A stretch of 64,000 nt of DNA from JBFXIE01 sp050176255 (GTDB taxonomy: Bacteria; Pseudomonadota; Gammaproteobacteria; Burkholderiales; Burkholderiaceae_C): NCBI RefSeq assembly GCF_050176255.1, contig NZ_JBFXIE010000009.1; one strand, given 5' to 3'. The notes below the pieces were generated by a model, which did no database searches, had not been told where the DNA came from, and was given only the letters and a program-made list of their open reading frames with translations. The position numbers were made by a program, and so were the translations under genes. Positions 1 to 8,004 of this stretch are shown here, piece after piece (position 1 is the stretch's first letter; each line of letters opens with the position of its first letter).

Positions 1-427
1 CGCTGGCTACTTCCTGCGCAAAGCTGGGGCCGCTGAAGACGCCGCAGGCCAGCCGGGGGGCCACCTCGGCGCTGATCTCGTGGCCCAGCAGGCCGGTGTC
101 TGCCTCGAAGCCCTTGCACAGCCAGGCGACGGGCGCGCGGCTTTCGGCCAGCAGCGTCAGCATGCCCCGCAGCGCCGCCATGGGCGTGGCGATGATGACC
201 AGGTCGGCCTGCGCCGCCAGCGCCTGCGCGTCACCCGACACCACCTGCAGCGTTGCAGGAAAAGTGAGGCCGGCAAGGTAACGGTGGTTGTGCCGCACCG
301 CCTGCATGGCCTGGGCCTGCTGCGCGTCGCGGGCCCACAGCATGACGCTGTGGGCGCCTGCGTGTGCAGCGCTGCTCATGGCCAGCGCCGTACCCCAGGC
401 GCCGGCGCCAAGAACTACTATTTTCAT
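1..427 (-). CDS. gpsA: NAD(P)H-dependent glycerol-3-phosphate dehydrogenase (partial, N-terminal part)
   Basis: Reduces dihydroxyacetone phosphate to sn-glycerol 3-phosphate for phospholipid synthesis in the cytoplasm. The visible 142 codons begin MKIVVLGAGAWGTALA, the Rossmann nucleotide-binding loop typical of GpsA, and continue through a conserved CKGFE stretch to GPSFA, where the window ends. The C-terminal catalytic half is outside the window. It lies just downstream of secB in the same direction, a common beta-proteobacterial order. The start codon overlaps a copy of the dispersed repeat (421-462), so the repeat sits exactly between secB and gpsA. The gene is too short for the ORF list but unmistakable. 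Confidence 0.93.
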   Translation of the reverse strand, partial: MKIVVLGAGAWGTALAMSSAAHAGAHSVMLWARDAQQAQAMQAVRHNHRYLAGLTFPATLQVVSGDAQALAAQADLVIIATPMAALRGMLTLLAESRAPVAWLCKGFEADTGLLGHEISAEVAPRLACGVFSGPSFAQEVAS

Positions 428-462
428 AGCTGCCAGCGCTTATCCATCCTGGGCTAGAAGCC
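421..462 (+). repeat. Dispersed 42-bp repeat, copy 1
   Basis: The core ATAGCTGCCAGCGCTT lies at 426-441 and the second half GGGCTAGAAGCC at 451-462. The copy covers the gpsA start codon on the opposite strand. Confidence 0.8.
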
Positions 463-505
463 TGAAACGCCCTCTAACACAGGACAATGCCCAGACAAGG
501 GGCGA

Positions 506-961
506 TTACTGCACCTGGCCGTTGCCGGCTTCGGCCGCGGCGGCTTGCTGTTGCTCGTACATGGCCTGGAAGTTGATCTCGGCCAGGTGCACCGGCGGGA
601 AGCCCGCGCGCGTCACGGTGTCGGCCACGTTGCCGCGCAGGTAGGGGTAGATGATCTGGGGGCAGGCAATGCCGATGATGGCGCCCATCTGCTCTTCGGG
701 GATGTTGCGGATCTCGAAGATGCCGGCCTGCTTGGCTTCGACCAGAAACACGGTCTTGTCCTTGATCTTGGTCTGCACGGTGGCCGACACAGCCACCTCG
801 AAGATGCCCTCGGCAACGGGCGTCGCCTCCACGCCCAGCTGAATGTCCACGCTGGGCTGCTCCTGCTCCAGCAAGATGGCGGGTGAATTGGGCTGCTCAA
901 GCGACAGGTCCTTGAGGTACACGCGCTGGATCTGGAACACGGGAGTTGCTTCGGTGGACAT
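506..961 (-). CDS. secB: Protein-export chaperone SecB
   Basis: Tetrameric cytoplasmic chaperone that holds Sec preproteins unfolded and hands them to SecA. The 151-residue product has the usual SecB length and features: the early FQIQRVYLKDLSLEQPNSP block, the central EIRNIPEEQM region and the GFPPVHLAEINF motif before a variable acidic and glutamine/alanine-rich tail. The start ATG at 961 fits family alignments. Its neighbours are grxC and a membrane rhodanese upstream and gpsA downstream, all on the minus strand, so co-transcription is plausible. The gap to grxC is 99 bp. Confidence 0.97.
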   Translation of the reverse strand: MSTEATPVFQIQRVYLKDLSLEQPNSPAILLEQEQPSVDIQLGVEATPVAEGIFEVAVSATVQTKIKDKTVFLVEAKQAGIFEIRNIPEEQMGAIIGIACPQIIYPYLRGNVADTVTRAGFPPVHLAEINFQAMYEQQQAAAAEAGNGQVQ

Positions 962-1060
962 GGTGGTCTCGGTCTTTCAGTCAAAACAAAGCCCGCCCGG
1001 GAAAGGCTCCCGCAGCGGGCGACTCGGGCGCATTATGCAACGCGCCCACGGGGCTAAAGT

Positions 1061-1318
1061 TCAAGCGCCCAGCAGTGGCATCAGGCCACCGCGGCCATCC
1101 AGCGCCACCAGATCGTCATGCCCGCCCACATGGGTCTCGCCAATGAAAATCTGCGGCACGGTGCGCCGGCCGGTGGTCTCCATCATGTGCTGGCGCGCGG
1201 CGGGGTCGGTGTCCACGCGGATCTCCTCGATGTGCTCCACCCCCTTGGATTTGAGCAACTGCTTGGCGCGAACGCAGTAGGGGCACACGGCGGTGGTGTA
1301 CATCTTCACGGTTTGCAT
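1061..1318 (-). CDS. grxC: Glutaredoxin 3 (GrxC type)
   Basis: Small dithiol glutaredoxin that reduces disulfides and glutathione mixed disulfides with electrons from glutathione. The 85-residue protein starts MQTVKMYTT and carries the CPYC active site at residues 12-15, the conserved TVPQIFI cis-proline segment and a GGHDDL glutathione-binding motif. A longer reading frame begins at 1384, but its extra 22 residues have no family counterpart and would overlap the upstream rhodanese gene, so the start at 1318 is preferred. It lies 52 bp downstream of the rhodanese gene and upstream of secB. Confidence 0.95.
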   Translation of the reverse strand: MQTVKMYTTAVCPYCVRAKQLLKSKGVEHIEEIRVDTDPAARQHMMETTGRRTVPQIFIGETHVGGHDDLVALDGRGGLMPLLGA

Positions 1319-1370
1319 GGAACGACAGCCTTTCTGCAGAAAAAACAATGCCCTTGAAGATGCGGGCGCA

Positions 1371-1778
1371 TCAGGCTTTTTCAACCGGCAGGCTGGCCTC
1401 GCGCCATGCGCTCAGGCCGCCGGCCAGCGGCTGCGCCTTGTCGTAGCCCAGGCCCTTGGCGATACCCGCGGCGCGCGCGGCGCGCGCTCCCTTGGCGCAC
1501 ACCAGAATGATCGGCACGGCCTTGTTCTTGGCTACCTGTGGCAGGCGCTCCTGCAACTGTCCCAGAGGAATGTTTTTGGCGCCGCCCACATGGCCCGCGG
1601 CAAATTCATCGGGCTCGCAGACATCGATGACCACGGCTTTTTCGCGGTTGATCAGCTGCACGGCCTGCACGGTGCTGAGGGCGCCCGCGCCCGCACCCGT
1701 CAGCGCGGGCAGCGCCAGCATGGCGCCCGAGGCCAGCGCCAGGAAAATCAAATACCAGTTGTCGAGGATGAAATTCAC
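1371..1778 (-). CDS. Membrane-anchored rhodanese-like protein
   Basis: Single-domain rhodanese (sulfurtransferase fold) tethered to the inner membrane. I choose a GTG start at 1778, preceded by a CCAAGG ribosome-binding sequence, giving 135 residues that begin VNFILDNWY. An upstream ATG at 1799 would add seven residues. Residues 8-30 form one transmembrane helix. The rhodanese domain follows, with the CxxxxR active loop at Cys94-Arg99 (CAKGAR). It belongs to the minus-strand group rhodanese-grxC-secB-gpsA. The domain is clear, but the physiological sulfur donor and acceptor are unknown. Confidence 0.9.
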   Translation of the reverse strand: MNFILDNWYLIFLALASGAMLALPALTGAGAGALSTVQAVQLINREKAVVIDVCEPDEFAAGHVGGAKNIPLGQLQERLPQVAKNKAVPIILVCAKGARAARAAGIAKGLGYDKAQPLAGGLSAWREASLPVEKA

Positions 1779-1849
1779 GGGAATCCTTGGGGAATGCAAA
1801 CGGTGCGATTCTAGAATGCCGGGTTTTGACCTGAATTCCCTGGGGCACC

Positions 1850-2593
1850 ATGCACAAACTCGTTCTGATCCGCCACGGCGAATCCACCTGGAACCTGGAA
1901 AACCGCTTCACCGGCTGGACCGATGTCGATCTGACTCCCACCGGCGTCTCGCAGGCCATGTCGGCCGGCAAGCTGCTCAAGGCCGAGGGCTACGAATTTG
2001 ACCTGGCCTACACCAGCGTGCTCAAGCGCGCCATCCACACGCTGTGGTATGCGCTCGACGAGATGGACTGCACCTGGCTGCCCGTGGTCAAGGACTGGCG
2101 CCTGAACGAGCGCCACTACGGCGGCTTGCAAGGCCTGAACAAGGCCGACATGGCCAAGCAATACGGCGACGAGCAGGTGCTGATCTGGCGCCGCAGCTAC
2201 GACACCCCCCCGCCAGCGCTGGAAGCCACCGACCCGCGCAGCGAGCGCAGCGACCGCCGCTATGCCGCCTTGCAGCCCGGGCAGATTCCGCTGACCGAAT
2301 GCCTGAAGGACACGGTGGCGCGCGTGATCCCATTCTGGAACGAGGCCATCGCGCCCTCCATCCGCAGCGGCAAGCGCATCGTCGTCGCCGCGCACGGCAA
2401 TTCCATTCGGGCGCTGGTGAAGTATCTGGACAACGTGTCCGACCAGGACATCGTGAACCTGAACATTCCCAACGGCATTCCGCTGGTGTATGAGCTGGAC
2501 GCAAACCTGAAGCCCATCCGCAACTATTACCTGGGCGATGCCGAAGCAGCCGCCAAGGCCGCCGCTGCCGTGGCATCGCAGGGCAGGGCCTGA
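1850..2593 (+). CDS. gpmA: 2,3-bisphosphoglycerate-dependent phosphoglycerate mutase
   Basis: Interconverts 3- and 2-phosphoglycerate in glycolysis and gluconeogenesis through a phosphohistidine. The 247-residue protein opens MHKLVLIRHGESTWN, with the phosphorylated His9 in the RHG motif. It has the ENRFTGWTDVDL substrate loop, LNERHYGGLQG and the second catalytic histidine in AAHGNSIRAL. Length and motifs match the cofactor-dependent (dPGM) class. It is divergent from the rhodanese gene, with 71 bp between the starts. The next gene, ctpA, starts about 106 bp after its stop. Confidence 0.97.
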   Translation: MHKLVLIRHGESTWNLENRFTGWTDVDLTPTGVSQAMSAGKLLKAEGYEFDLAYTSVLKRAIHTLWYALDEMDCTWLPVVKDWRLNERHYGGLQGLNKADMAKQYGDEQVLIWRRSYDTPPPALEATDPRSERSDRRYAALQPGQIPLTECLKDTVARVIPFWNEAIAPSIRSGKRIVVAAHGNSIRALVKYLDNVSDQDIVNLNIPNGIPLVYELDANLKPIRNYYLGDAEAAAKAAAAVASQGRA

Positions 2594-2699
2594 TCTCCCG
2601 TGCCAGGCCCGCGGGCGCTCAAAAAATAAGCGCATGCTCGGGAACTGCCCGCAGGCGCAGGTTTCCAAGGTGTATATTGAATCGGCAAAGGTGTTCTCT

Positions 2700-4136
2700 A
2701 TGGGCCACAAACTCAAAATCGCAGGATGGATATCGGTCGGCGTGGTGGCCGGAGCGCTCACCACGGTGTCGCTGCAGACCGTGGCGCGCGTTGCGATCTC
2801 CCCGCTGCCGCTTGAGGAGATTCAGCAGCTGTCCGCAGTGTTCGGGCTGATCAAGACAGACTACGTGGAGCCGGTCGATGACAAAAAACTCATCACCGAC
2901 GCCATATCGGGCATGGTCTCCAGCCTGGATCCGCACTCGCAGTATTTCGACAAGAAGTCCTTCAAGGAATTTCGCGAAGGCACCACCGGTCGCTTCGTGG
3001 GCGTGGGCATCGAGATCACCCAGGAAGACGGCCTGATCAAGATCGTGTCGCCCATCGAGGGCTCTCCCGCCGATCGCGCTGGCCTGAAGACCAACGACCT
3101 GATCACGAAGATCGACAACACGGCCGTCAAGGGCCTGACGCTCAACGATGCCGTCAAGCGCATGCGCGGCGAGCCCAACACCCAGGTGACGCTGACCATC
3201 CTGCGCAAGGACGAAAGCCGCAGCTTTCCGGTAACCATCACACGCGAGGAGATCAAGACCCACTCCGTCAAGGGCAAGGTGGTCGAACCCGGCTACGCCT
3301 GGATCCGCCTGTCGCAGTTCCAGGAGCGCACGGTGGACGACTTCGTGCGCAAGGTCGAAGAGGTGTACAAGCAAGACCCCGGCCTCAAGGGCCTGGTGCT
3401 GGATCTGCGCAACGACCCAGGCGGTCTGCTGGATGCCGCCGTGGCGATTTCTGCCGCCTTTTTGCCGCCCGACGTGACCGTGGTGTCCACCAACGGCCAG
3501 CTGGCCGAGAGTCAGGCTGTATTCAAAGCCTCGCCCGAGTTTTATGTGCGCCGCGGCAGCGGCGACCCGCTCAGGCGCCTGCCGGCGGCCATCAAGACGG
3601 TGCCGCTGGTGGTGCTGGTCAACGAGGGCTCGGCCTCGGCCAGCGAGATCGTGGCCGGCGCACTGCAAGACCACAAACGCGCCACCATCATGGGCAGTCA
3701 GACGTTCGGCAAGGGCTCGGTGCAGACGGTGCGCCCGCTGGGGCCCGACACCGGCATCAAGTTGACCACCGCGCGCTACTACACGCCCAGCGGCAAATCC
3801 ATCCAGGCCAAGGGCATCGTGCCTGACGTCATGCTGGACGAAACCGCCGAAGGCGACCTCTTCGCGTCGCTGCGCATGCGCGAGTCGGATCTGGAAAAGC
3901 ACCTGACCAGCGGTCAGGGTGAGGAGGTTCAGGATGCCGCGCGCGAGAAGGCGCGCGAGCAAGCCCGCAAGCGCCTGGAAGAAGAAGCGAAAAAGCCCCT
4001 GGCCGAGCGCAAGCTGCCCGAGTTCGGCTCGGACAAGGACTTCCAGTTGGCCCAGGCCCTGAACCAGCTCAAGGGCCGCACGGTGCTGGTCAGCAAGACG
4101 CTGACCGAGCGCAAGGAAGAAAAGAAAGAAAACTGA
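2700..4136 (+). CDS. ctpA: S41 family C-terminal processing peptidase
   Basis: Periplasmic, membrane-anchored serine protease of the CtpA/Prc family that trims or degrades envelope proteins from their C-termini. The product has 478 residues. An N-terminal hydrophobic segment lies at about residues 5-25, a PDZ domain at about 95-175, and the S41 catalytic domain carries Ser311 in VNEGSASASEI and Lys338 in TFGKGSVQ (Ser/Lys dyad). The tail is rich in Glu, Lys and Arg. The open frame extends upstream to 2538, inside gpmA. I choose ATG 2700 because MGHKLKIAGW leads directly into the membrane anchor and an AAAGG sequence precedes it. A terminator-like hairpin follows. Confidence 0.93.
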   Translation: MGHKLKIAGWISVGVVAGALTTVSLQTVARVAISPLPLEEIQQLSAVFGLIKTDYVEPVDDKKLITDAISGMVSSLDPHSQYFDKKSFKEFREGTTGRFVGVGIEITQEDGLIKIVSPIEGSPADRAGLKTNDLITKIDNTAVKGLTLNDAVKRMRGEPNTQVTLTILRKDESRSFPVTITREEIKTHSVKGKVVEPGYAWIRLSQFQERTVDDFVRKVEEVYKQDPGLKGLVLDLRNDPGGLLDAAVAISAAFLPPDVTVVSTNGQLAESQAVFKASPEFYVRRGSGDPLRRLPAAIKTVPLVVLVNEGSASASEIVAGALQDHKRATIMGSQTFGKGSVQTVRPLGPDTGIKLTTARYYTPSGKSIQAKGIVPDVMLDETAEGDLFASLRMRESDLEKHLTSGQGEEVQDAAREKAREQARKRLEEEAKKPLAERKLPEFGSDKDFQLAQALNQLKGRTVLVSKTLTERKEEKKEN

Positions 4137-4164
4137 CGCAAGCCCCTGCGTCAACCCCTACCAA

Positions 4165-4198
4165 GGTCGGGCCTCTCCCGCAGAGCCCGGCCTTTTTC
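4165..4198 (+). terminator. Rho-independent terminator after ctpA
   Basis: A GC-rich inverted repeat (GGTCGGGC ... GCCCGGCC) is followed directly by a T5 run, between the ctpA stop and the moeB-like start. It probably ends the gpmA-ctpA transcript. Confidence 0.6.
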
Positions 4199-4215
4199 AC
4201 GCCCCGGCACCGCCC

Positions 4216-4980
4216 ATGAACGACGATCAACTTTTGCGCTACTCGCGCCACATCCTGCTCGACGAAATCGGCATCGAGGGGCAGGAGCGCATCCTTGCCG
4301 CGCATGTGCTGATCGTGGGCGCCGGCGGCCTGGGCTCGCCAGCGGCATTGTTTCTGGGATCGGCAGGTGTCGGCACACTGACCCTGGTGGACGACGATGT
4401 GGTGGATCTGACCAACCTGCAGCGCCAGATTGCCCACACCAGCGAACGCGTGGGCCAGCCCAAGGTCGAATCTGCGGCGCAGGCGGTGCGGGCCATCAAC
4501 CCGCTGGTCACCGTGCGGGCGCTGCGCCAGCGTATGGATGCGGCTGCGCTGGACGCTCTGGTGGCCCAGGCAGACGTGGTGCTGGACTGCACAGACAACT
4601 ACCGCACGCGCCAGGCCATCAATGCCGCATGCGTGGCGCAGCGCAAACCGCTGGTGGCGGGCGCCGCCATACGGTTTGACGGGCAAATATCGGTGTACGA
4701 CCCGCGCCAGGACGACTCCCCCTGCTACGCCTGCCTGTTCTCGCCCACGGCGCAGTTTGACGAAGTGCAGTGCTCGACCATGGGCGTGTTTGCCCCCATG
4801 GTGGGCATCATCGGCACCATGCAGGCGGCCGAGGCGCTCAAGCTGATTGCCGGGGTTGGCACCTCTCTGGCCGGGCGCCTGCTGATGCTCGACGGCCGCG
4901 ACATGCAATGGACCGAGGTGCGCATGCAGCGCGATCCGGCCTGCCCCGTCTGCGGCGCCCACCAAGACAGCGGCGGGTAG
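4216..4980 (+). CDS. moeB: ThiF/MoeB/HesA-family adenylyltransferase
   Basis: ATP-dependent enzyme that adenylates the C-terminal Gly-Gly of a ubiquitin-like sulfur carrier (MoaD or ThiS) for molybdopterin or thiamine synthesis. The 254-residue protein contains the GAGGLGSP nucleotide loop (residues 35-42), the DxDxVDLTNLQRQ metal/ATP motif, DCTDNYRTR, and two CxxC pairs (CYAC, CPVC) that bind structural zinc. It lacks a rhodanese domain, so it is the bacterial short form. MoeB and ThiF cannot be separated from the sequence alone. No other cofactor-synthesis gene is adjacent. Confidence 0.9.
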   Translation: MNDDQLLRYSRHILLDEIGIEGQERILAAHVLIVGAGGLGSPAALFLGSAGVGTLTLVDDDVVDLTNLQRQIAHTSERVGQPKVESAAQAVRAINPLVTVRALRQRMDAAALDALVAQADVVLDCTDNYRTRQAINAACVAQRKPLVAGAAIRFDGQISVYDPRQDDSPCYACLFSPTAQFDEVQCSTMGVFAPMVGIIGTMQAAEALKLIAGVGTSLAGRLLMLDGRDMQWTEVRMQRDPACPVCGAHQDSGG

Positions 4981-5035
4981 GAATACGCCTACGCCTGGTG
5001 CACGCAGCCACTGGCACGCGCAGCGCACCCACGCG

Positions 5036-5044
5036 CCTACAGTG
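5036..5044 (+). promoter_or_regulatory. Candidate shared operator motif CCTACAGTG, site 1
   Basis: This 9-bp sequence lies 43 bp before the start of the single-domain response regulator. It recurs exactly at 7698-7706, upstream of the DUF1328 gene. Function is inferred only from position and identity. Confidence 0.3.
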
Positions 5045-5087
5045 GCGCATGGCCCATGCTGGGCGTCTGCCCGAACAGGAATGCCCC

Positions 5088-5492
5088 GTGAAACTACGCA
5101 CCTACATTGTCGAAGACAACGCCACCATCCGCGAGAACCTGATCGGAACCCTGGAGGAGCTGGCCGAGGTCGAGGCGGTCGGGGTGGCGGAGACAGAGGA
5201 TGAAGGCAAGCAATGGCTTACCGCCCATCCCTCGCAGTGGGACTTGGCCATCGTGGATCTGTTTTTGCGACAGGGCAGCGGCCTGGGCGTTCTGGCCGCC
5301 TGCCGCGACCGCCTGAGCGACCAGAAGATCGTGGTGCTGAGCAACTACGCCACGCCCGACGTGCGCATGCGTTGCGCCCAGCTGGGCGTGGATGCTGTTT
5401 TTGACAAATCCAATGAAATAGACGCACTGGTGGACTACTGCATACAGCGCAGCACCCAGAGCGCCCACCCCGGCCAGCTGCCGGCTGGCTGA
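5088..5492 (+). CDS. Single-domain response regulator (CheY-like receiver)
   Basis: Stand-alone phosphoreceiver of 134 residues with no output domain. The acidic pocket (Glu9-Asp10), phosphoacceptor Asp57 in AIVDLFL, the Ser/Thr position in VVLSNYA and Lys107 in VFDKSNE are all present. The GTG start at 5088 is chosen because an AGGA sequence precedes it and the receiver strand starts immediately. An ATG at 5049 is in frame but lacks such support. It lies beside, and convergent with, a LuxR-type regulator that pairs with a CHASE3 histidine kinase. It may be a phosphate sink or a competing partner of that kinase, which is an inference from proximity. Confidence 0.88.
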   Translation: MKLRTYIVEDNATIRENLIGTLEELAEVEAVGVAETEDEGKQWLTAHPSQWDLAIVDLFLRQGSGLGVLAACRDRLSDQKIVVLSNYATPDVRMRCAQLGVDAVFDKSNEIDALVDYCIQRSTQSAHPGQLPAG

Positions 5493-5523
5493 CCTTCACC
5501 ACCTGACGCAAGCTGCGGCAGGC

Positions 5524-6156
5524 TCAGTCGATGAGTCTGTTCTTGAGCGCGTAATACGTCAGGTCGCTGTTGGACGAAAGCCCCATTTTCTCCATGAGCC
5601 GGGTGCGGTAGGTGCTCACGGTCTTCACCGAGAGCGACAGGGACTTGGCGATATCGCCCGCCGTCCCGCCCCGCGCCAGCTTGAGAAACACCTGGAACTC
5701 ACGCTCGGACAGCTGCTCGTGCGGCGCTGCGCCCTCCTTGCGGTTGAGCTGCTGGGCCAGCAGGTCGGCGACGGCCGGCGTCAGGTAGCGACGCCCCATT
5801 GCGATGGTGCGAATCGCCTCGACGATCTCGCGCGGCTCGCACTCCTTGTTCAGGTAGCCGCTTGCACCCTGGCGAATCAGGTTGATCGCGTAATGCTCCT
5901 CGGGGTAGCCGCTCAGGATCAGGATGCCCATGTCCGGCGCCTTGGCGCGCAGCATGGCCAGGGCATCCAGTCCGCTGTGCCCGGGCATGGACAAGTCCAT
6001 CACCAGCACATCCACCTCGTGCGCGCGCACCAGGTCGATGGCCTCGCGGCCGTTGGCGGCCTCGCCCACCACCCGCAAATCCACATGCTCGCCCAGAAAC
6101 TGCCGCAGTCCCGAACGCACTATGGCGTGGTCATCCACAATGCCGATATTGATCAT
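5524..6156 (-). CDS. NarL/LuxR-family two-component response regulator
   Basis: DNA-binding response regulator of 210 residues. The receiver domain (about 1-120) has Asp8-Asp9, phosphoacceptor Asp54 in VMDLSMPG, and a conserved Lys. The C-terminal LuxR helix-turn-helix (about 145-205) reads LSEREFQVFLKLARG ... KTVSTYRTRLMEKM. ATG 6156 follows a strong GAGAAAGAAGG ribosome-binding sequence. The open frame reaches 6402, but those extra residues lie in the promoter region and have no homology. It is divergent from the histidine kinase gene 106 bp away, which is almost certainly its partner. Target genes may include the envelope genes at 7769-8790. Confidence 0.94.
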   Translation of the reverse strand: MINIGIVDDHAIVRSGLRQFLGEHVDLRVVGEAANGREAIDLVRAHEVDVLVMDLSMPGHSGLDALAMLRAKAPDMGILILSGYPEEHYAINLIRQGASGYLNKECEPREIVEAIRTIAMGRRYLTPAVADLLAQQLNRKEGAAPHEQLSEREFQVFLKLARGGTAGDIAKSLSLSVKTVSTYRTRLMEKMGLSSNSDLTYYALKNRLID

Positions 6157-6262
6157 TGAGCCTTCTTTCTCCGGCAACGCCTCAAGCGACCGGCATGGGT
6201 TCAGAATGCTTCGATGATATGCACCACCCCGCCGCCCCACAGCCCCCCGGAGTAACCCGCAC

Positions 6263-7597
6263 ATGAGTTGGACCCGCCTGCGCAAAGTGGCCATCAGTCT
6301 GCCGGTGGCGCTGCTGGCTGCGGCGCTGCTGTTGAGCATCAACGAGCTGGGGCACATGCGCTCGCACGAAGCCATCAAGGCGCTGGCCCGCTCACACGCC
6401 ACGCAGGCCGCGCTCGATCAGCTGCTGCAGAACATGCTCAACGCCGAGACCGGGCTGCGCGGCTACCTGCTCACGGGCGACGAGCGCTATCTGCAGCCCT
6501 ACCAGCAGGCTGTCACCACCATCGGTGCCGACCTGGAGGAGCTGCGCCAGGCCTACCAGCATGCGCCGCAAGACCAGGGCGAGTTTGCGCAGTTGTCACA
6601 GCAGGTCGCGCGCAGGCTGTCCGAGTTGAACCTGAGCCTGGAACTGCGCCGCCAGAACAACAACGACGCCTGGCAGTTCGTGCTGTCCACCGACGTGGGC
6701 AAGGAGAACATGGACGCCATCCGCGCCATTGCGAGCCGCCTGCTGGCGCGCAGCACGCAGCAAACCGAGAGCAACCGGCAAGACATACTGCACTCGCTGA
6801 TGCTGTTGCGCATCGGCATCGCGGCCGTGGCAGTCACCGGGCTGCTGGCGTTCTACATGTACCTGCGCCAGACCAACGCCCTGCATGAAGCCAACGAGCG
6901 CCAGCAGCAGGCGCTGGCGCGCGAGCGCGACGGGCTGGAGCAGCTGGTGCGCGAGCGCACGGCTTCGCTGTCGCAGCTGGCCAACCACCTGCAGCAAGTG
7001 CGCGAGGACGAGCGCGCCCACCTGGCCCGCGAGCTGCACGACGAACTGGGCGCGCTGCTCACGGCAGCCAAGCTGGATCTGGCGCGACTCAAGCCCCGCA
7101 TCGATATGCAGGCCCCTGAGAACGCCGAGCGCGTGCAGCACCTCACCGAAACGCTCAACAGCGTCATCGCGCTCAAGCGCCGCATCATCGAAAACCTGCG
7201 CCCGTCCTCGCTGTCCAACCTGGGGCTGACGGCCTCGCTGGAGATTCTGACGCGCGAGTTTGCCCGCAGCAGCAACCTGCAGGTGGACACCCACCTGGAG
7301 CAGGTCAGCCTGCCCGAAGCCTCACAGCTGACCGTCTATCGGCTGGTGCAAGAATCGCTGACCAACATCGGCAAATACGCCCAGGCCCGCAAGGTGCTGG
7401 TGTCGGTACACGACTACCCCAACCATGTCTCGGTGCAGGTGCGTGACGACGGCAAGGGCTTTGACACCCAGCGCATCGGCCCTGGCGCGCACGGCCTGCT
7501 GGGCATGCGCCACCGGGTGGAAGCCGCTGGCGGGCGCCTGAACGTCAGCTCCACCCCCGGCGAGGGCACGCTGATCAGCGCGATGCTGCCCCATTGA
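6263..7597 (+). CDS. CHASE3-domain sensor histidine kinase (NarX/DesK class)
   Basis: Membrane sensor kinase of 444 residues. It has an N-terminal transmembrane helix (about 10-28), an extracytoplasmic CHASE3 domain with the typical LNAETGLRGYLLTGDE signature (about 50-170), a second helix (about 175-200) and a coiled coil. A HisKA_3 dimerisation domain follows with phospho-His259 in ARELHDELG. The HATPase_c domain has an N-box-like NIGKYAQA, DDGKGFD and LLGMRHRV. The signal is unknown. It is divergent from its likely partner regulator. The stop codon lies in the first unit of a short tandem repeat. Confidence 0.94.
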   Translation: MSWTRLRKVAISLPVALLAAALLLSINELGHMRSHEAIKALARSHATQAALDQLLQNMLNAETGLRGYLLTGDERYLQPYQQAVTTIGADLEELRQAYQHAPQDQGEFAQLSQQVARRLSELNLSLELRRQNNNDAWQFVLSTDVGKENMDAIRAIASRLLARSTQQTESNRQDILHSLMLLRIGIAAVAVTGLLAFYMYLRQTNALHEANERQQQALARERDGLEQLVRERTASLSQLANHLQQVREDERAHLARELHDELGALLTAAKLDLARLKPRIDMQAPENAERVQHLTETLNSVIALKRRIIENLRPSSLSNLGLTASLEILTREFARSSNLQVDTHLEQVSLPEASQLTVYRLVQESLTNIGKYAQARKVLVSVHDYPNHVSVQVRDDGKGFDTQRIGPGAHGLLGMRHRVEAAGGRLNVSSTPGEGTLISAMLPH

Positions 7598-7630
7598 ACC
7601 AGCCCCATTGAACCGGCGCCCTTGAACCGG
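7589..7630 (+). repeat. 14-bp tandem repeat, three units
   Basis: Units at 7589-7602, 7603-7616 and 7617-7630 are variants of CCCCATTGAACCGG. The first unit holds the stop codon of the histidine kinase. A degraded fourth unit may follow. Confidence 0.75.
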
Positions 7631-7697
7631 CGCCATCGGTAGCCGGCGTCCTACAAAAACACGCGCTGGCCTCCCACGCACGCGCGGCAGCGCTGCT

Positions 7698-7727
7698 CCT
7701 ACAGTGCAACTGTGCGCTCAGCGCACA
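7698..7727 (+). promoter_or_regulatory. Motif CCTACAGTG (site 2) with adjacent perfect palindrome
   Basis: CCTACAGTG (7698-7706) repeats the site at 5036-5044. Four bases later comes a perfect inverted repeat with 8-bp arms TGTGCGCT / AGCGCACA around one base (7711-7727). Both lie upstream of the DUF1328 gene and are candidate operators. A shorter CCTACA occurs at 7650-7655. Confidence 0.35.
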
Positions 7728-7768
7728 ACGGCACGGCTCCATGCTGCGCCGCACACAAGGAGTGGGTC

Positions 7769-7933
7769 ATGTTGCATTACGCAGTGGTTTTTTTGGTGAT
7801 TGCCCTGGTGGCAGCGCTCTTAGGATTCAGCGGCATCGCCGCGAGCGCCGTCGGCATCGCCAAGGTGCTTTTCGTCGTGTTCCTGGTTCTGGCCGTGGCG
7901 ACTTTCCTGTTCGGCCTGCTCAAGAAGAACTGA
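7769..7933 (+). CDS. DUF1328 small membrane protein (YtjA family)
   Basis: A 54-residue protein that is almost entirely two hydrophobic helices ending in GLLKKN, matching the length and pattern of the DUF1328/YtjA family. These are inner-membrane proteins often found among stress-induced genes; their function is unknown. The ATG at 7769 follows an AAGGAG ribosome-binding sequence by six bases. It is the first of three small same-strand genes (7769-8790) that all encode envelope proteins, next to a two-component system. Confidence 0.88.
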   Translation: MLHYAVVFLVIALVAALLGFSGIAASAVGIAKVLFVVFLVLAVATFLFGLLKKN

Positions 7934-8004
7934 GTCTCCGCCAGCGGGGCTCATGCTCCTGCAGCCCCACCTGCGGCCCCACCATTCATCCAAGGACTTT
8001 CCCC

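Noticed and set aside
2605..2645. GGCGCTCAAAAAATAAGCGC after gpmA as a repeat copy
   Set aside because: It has a palindrome similar to the second half but no ATAGCTGC core. Too weak to include.
2619..4154. A 511-codon minus-strand frame opposite ctpA
   Set aside because: The opposite strand encodes an unmistakable S41 protease. The antisense frame has His/Gly/Leu/Ala-rich shadow composition and no family motif.
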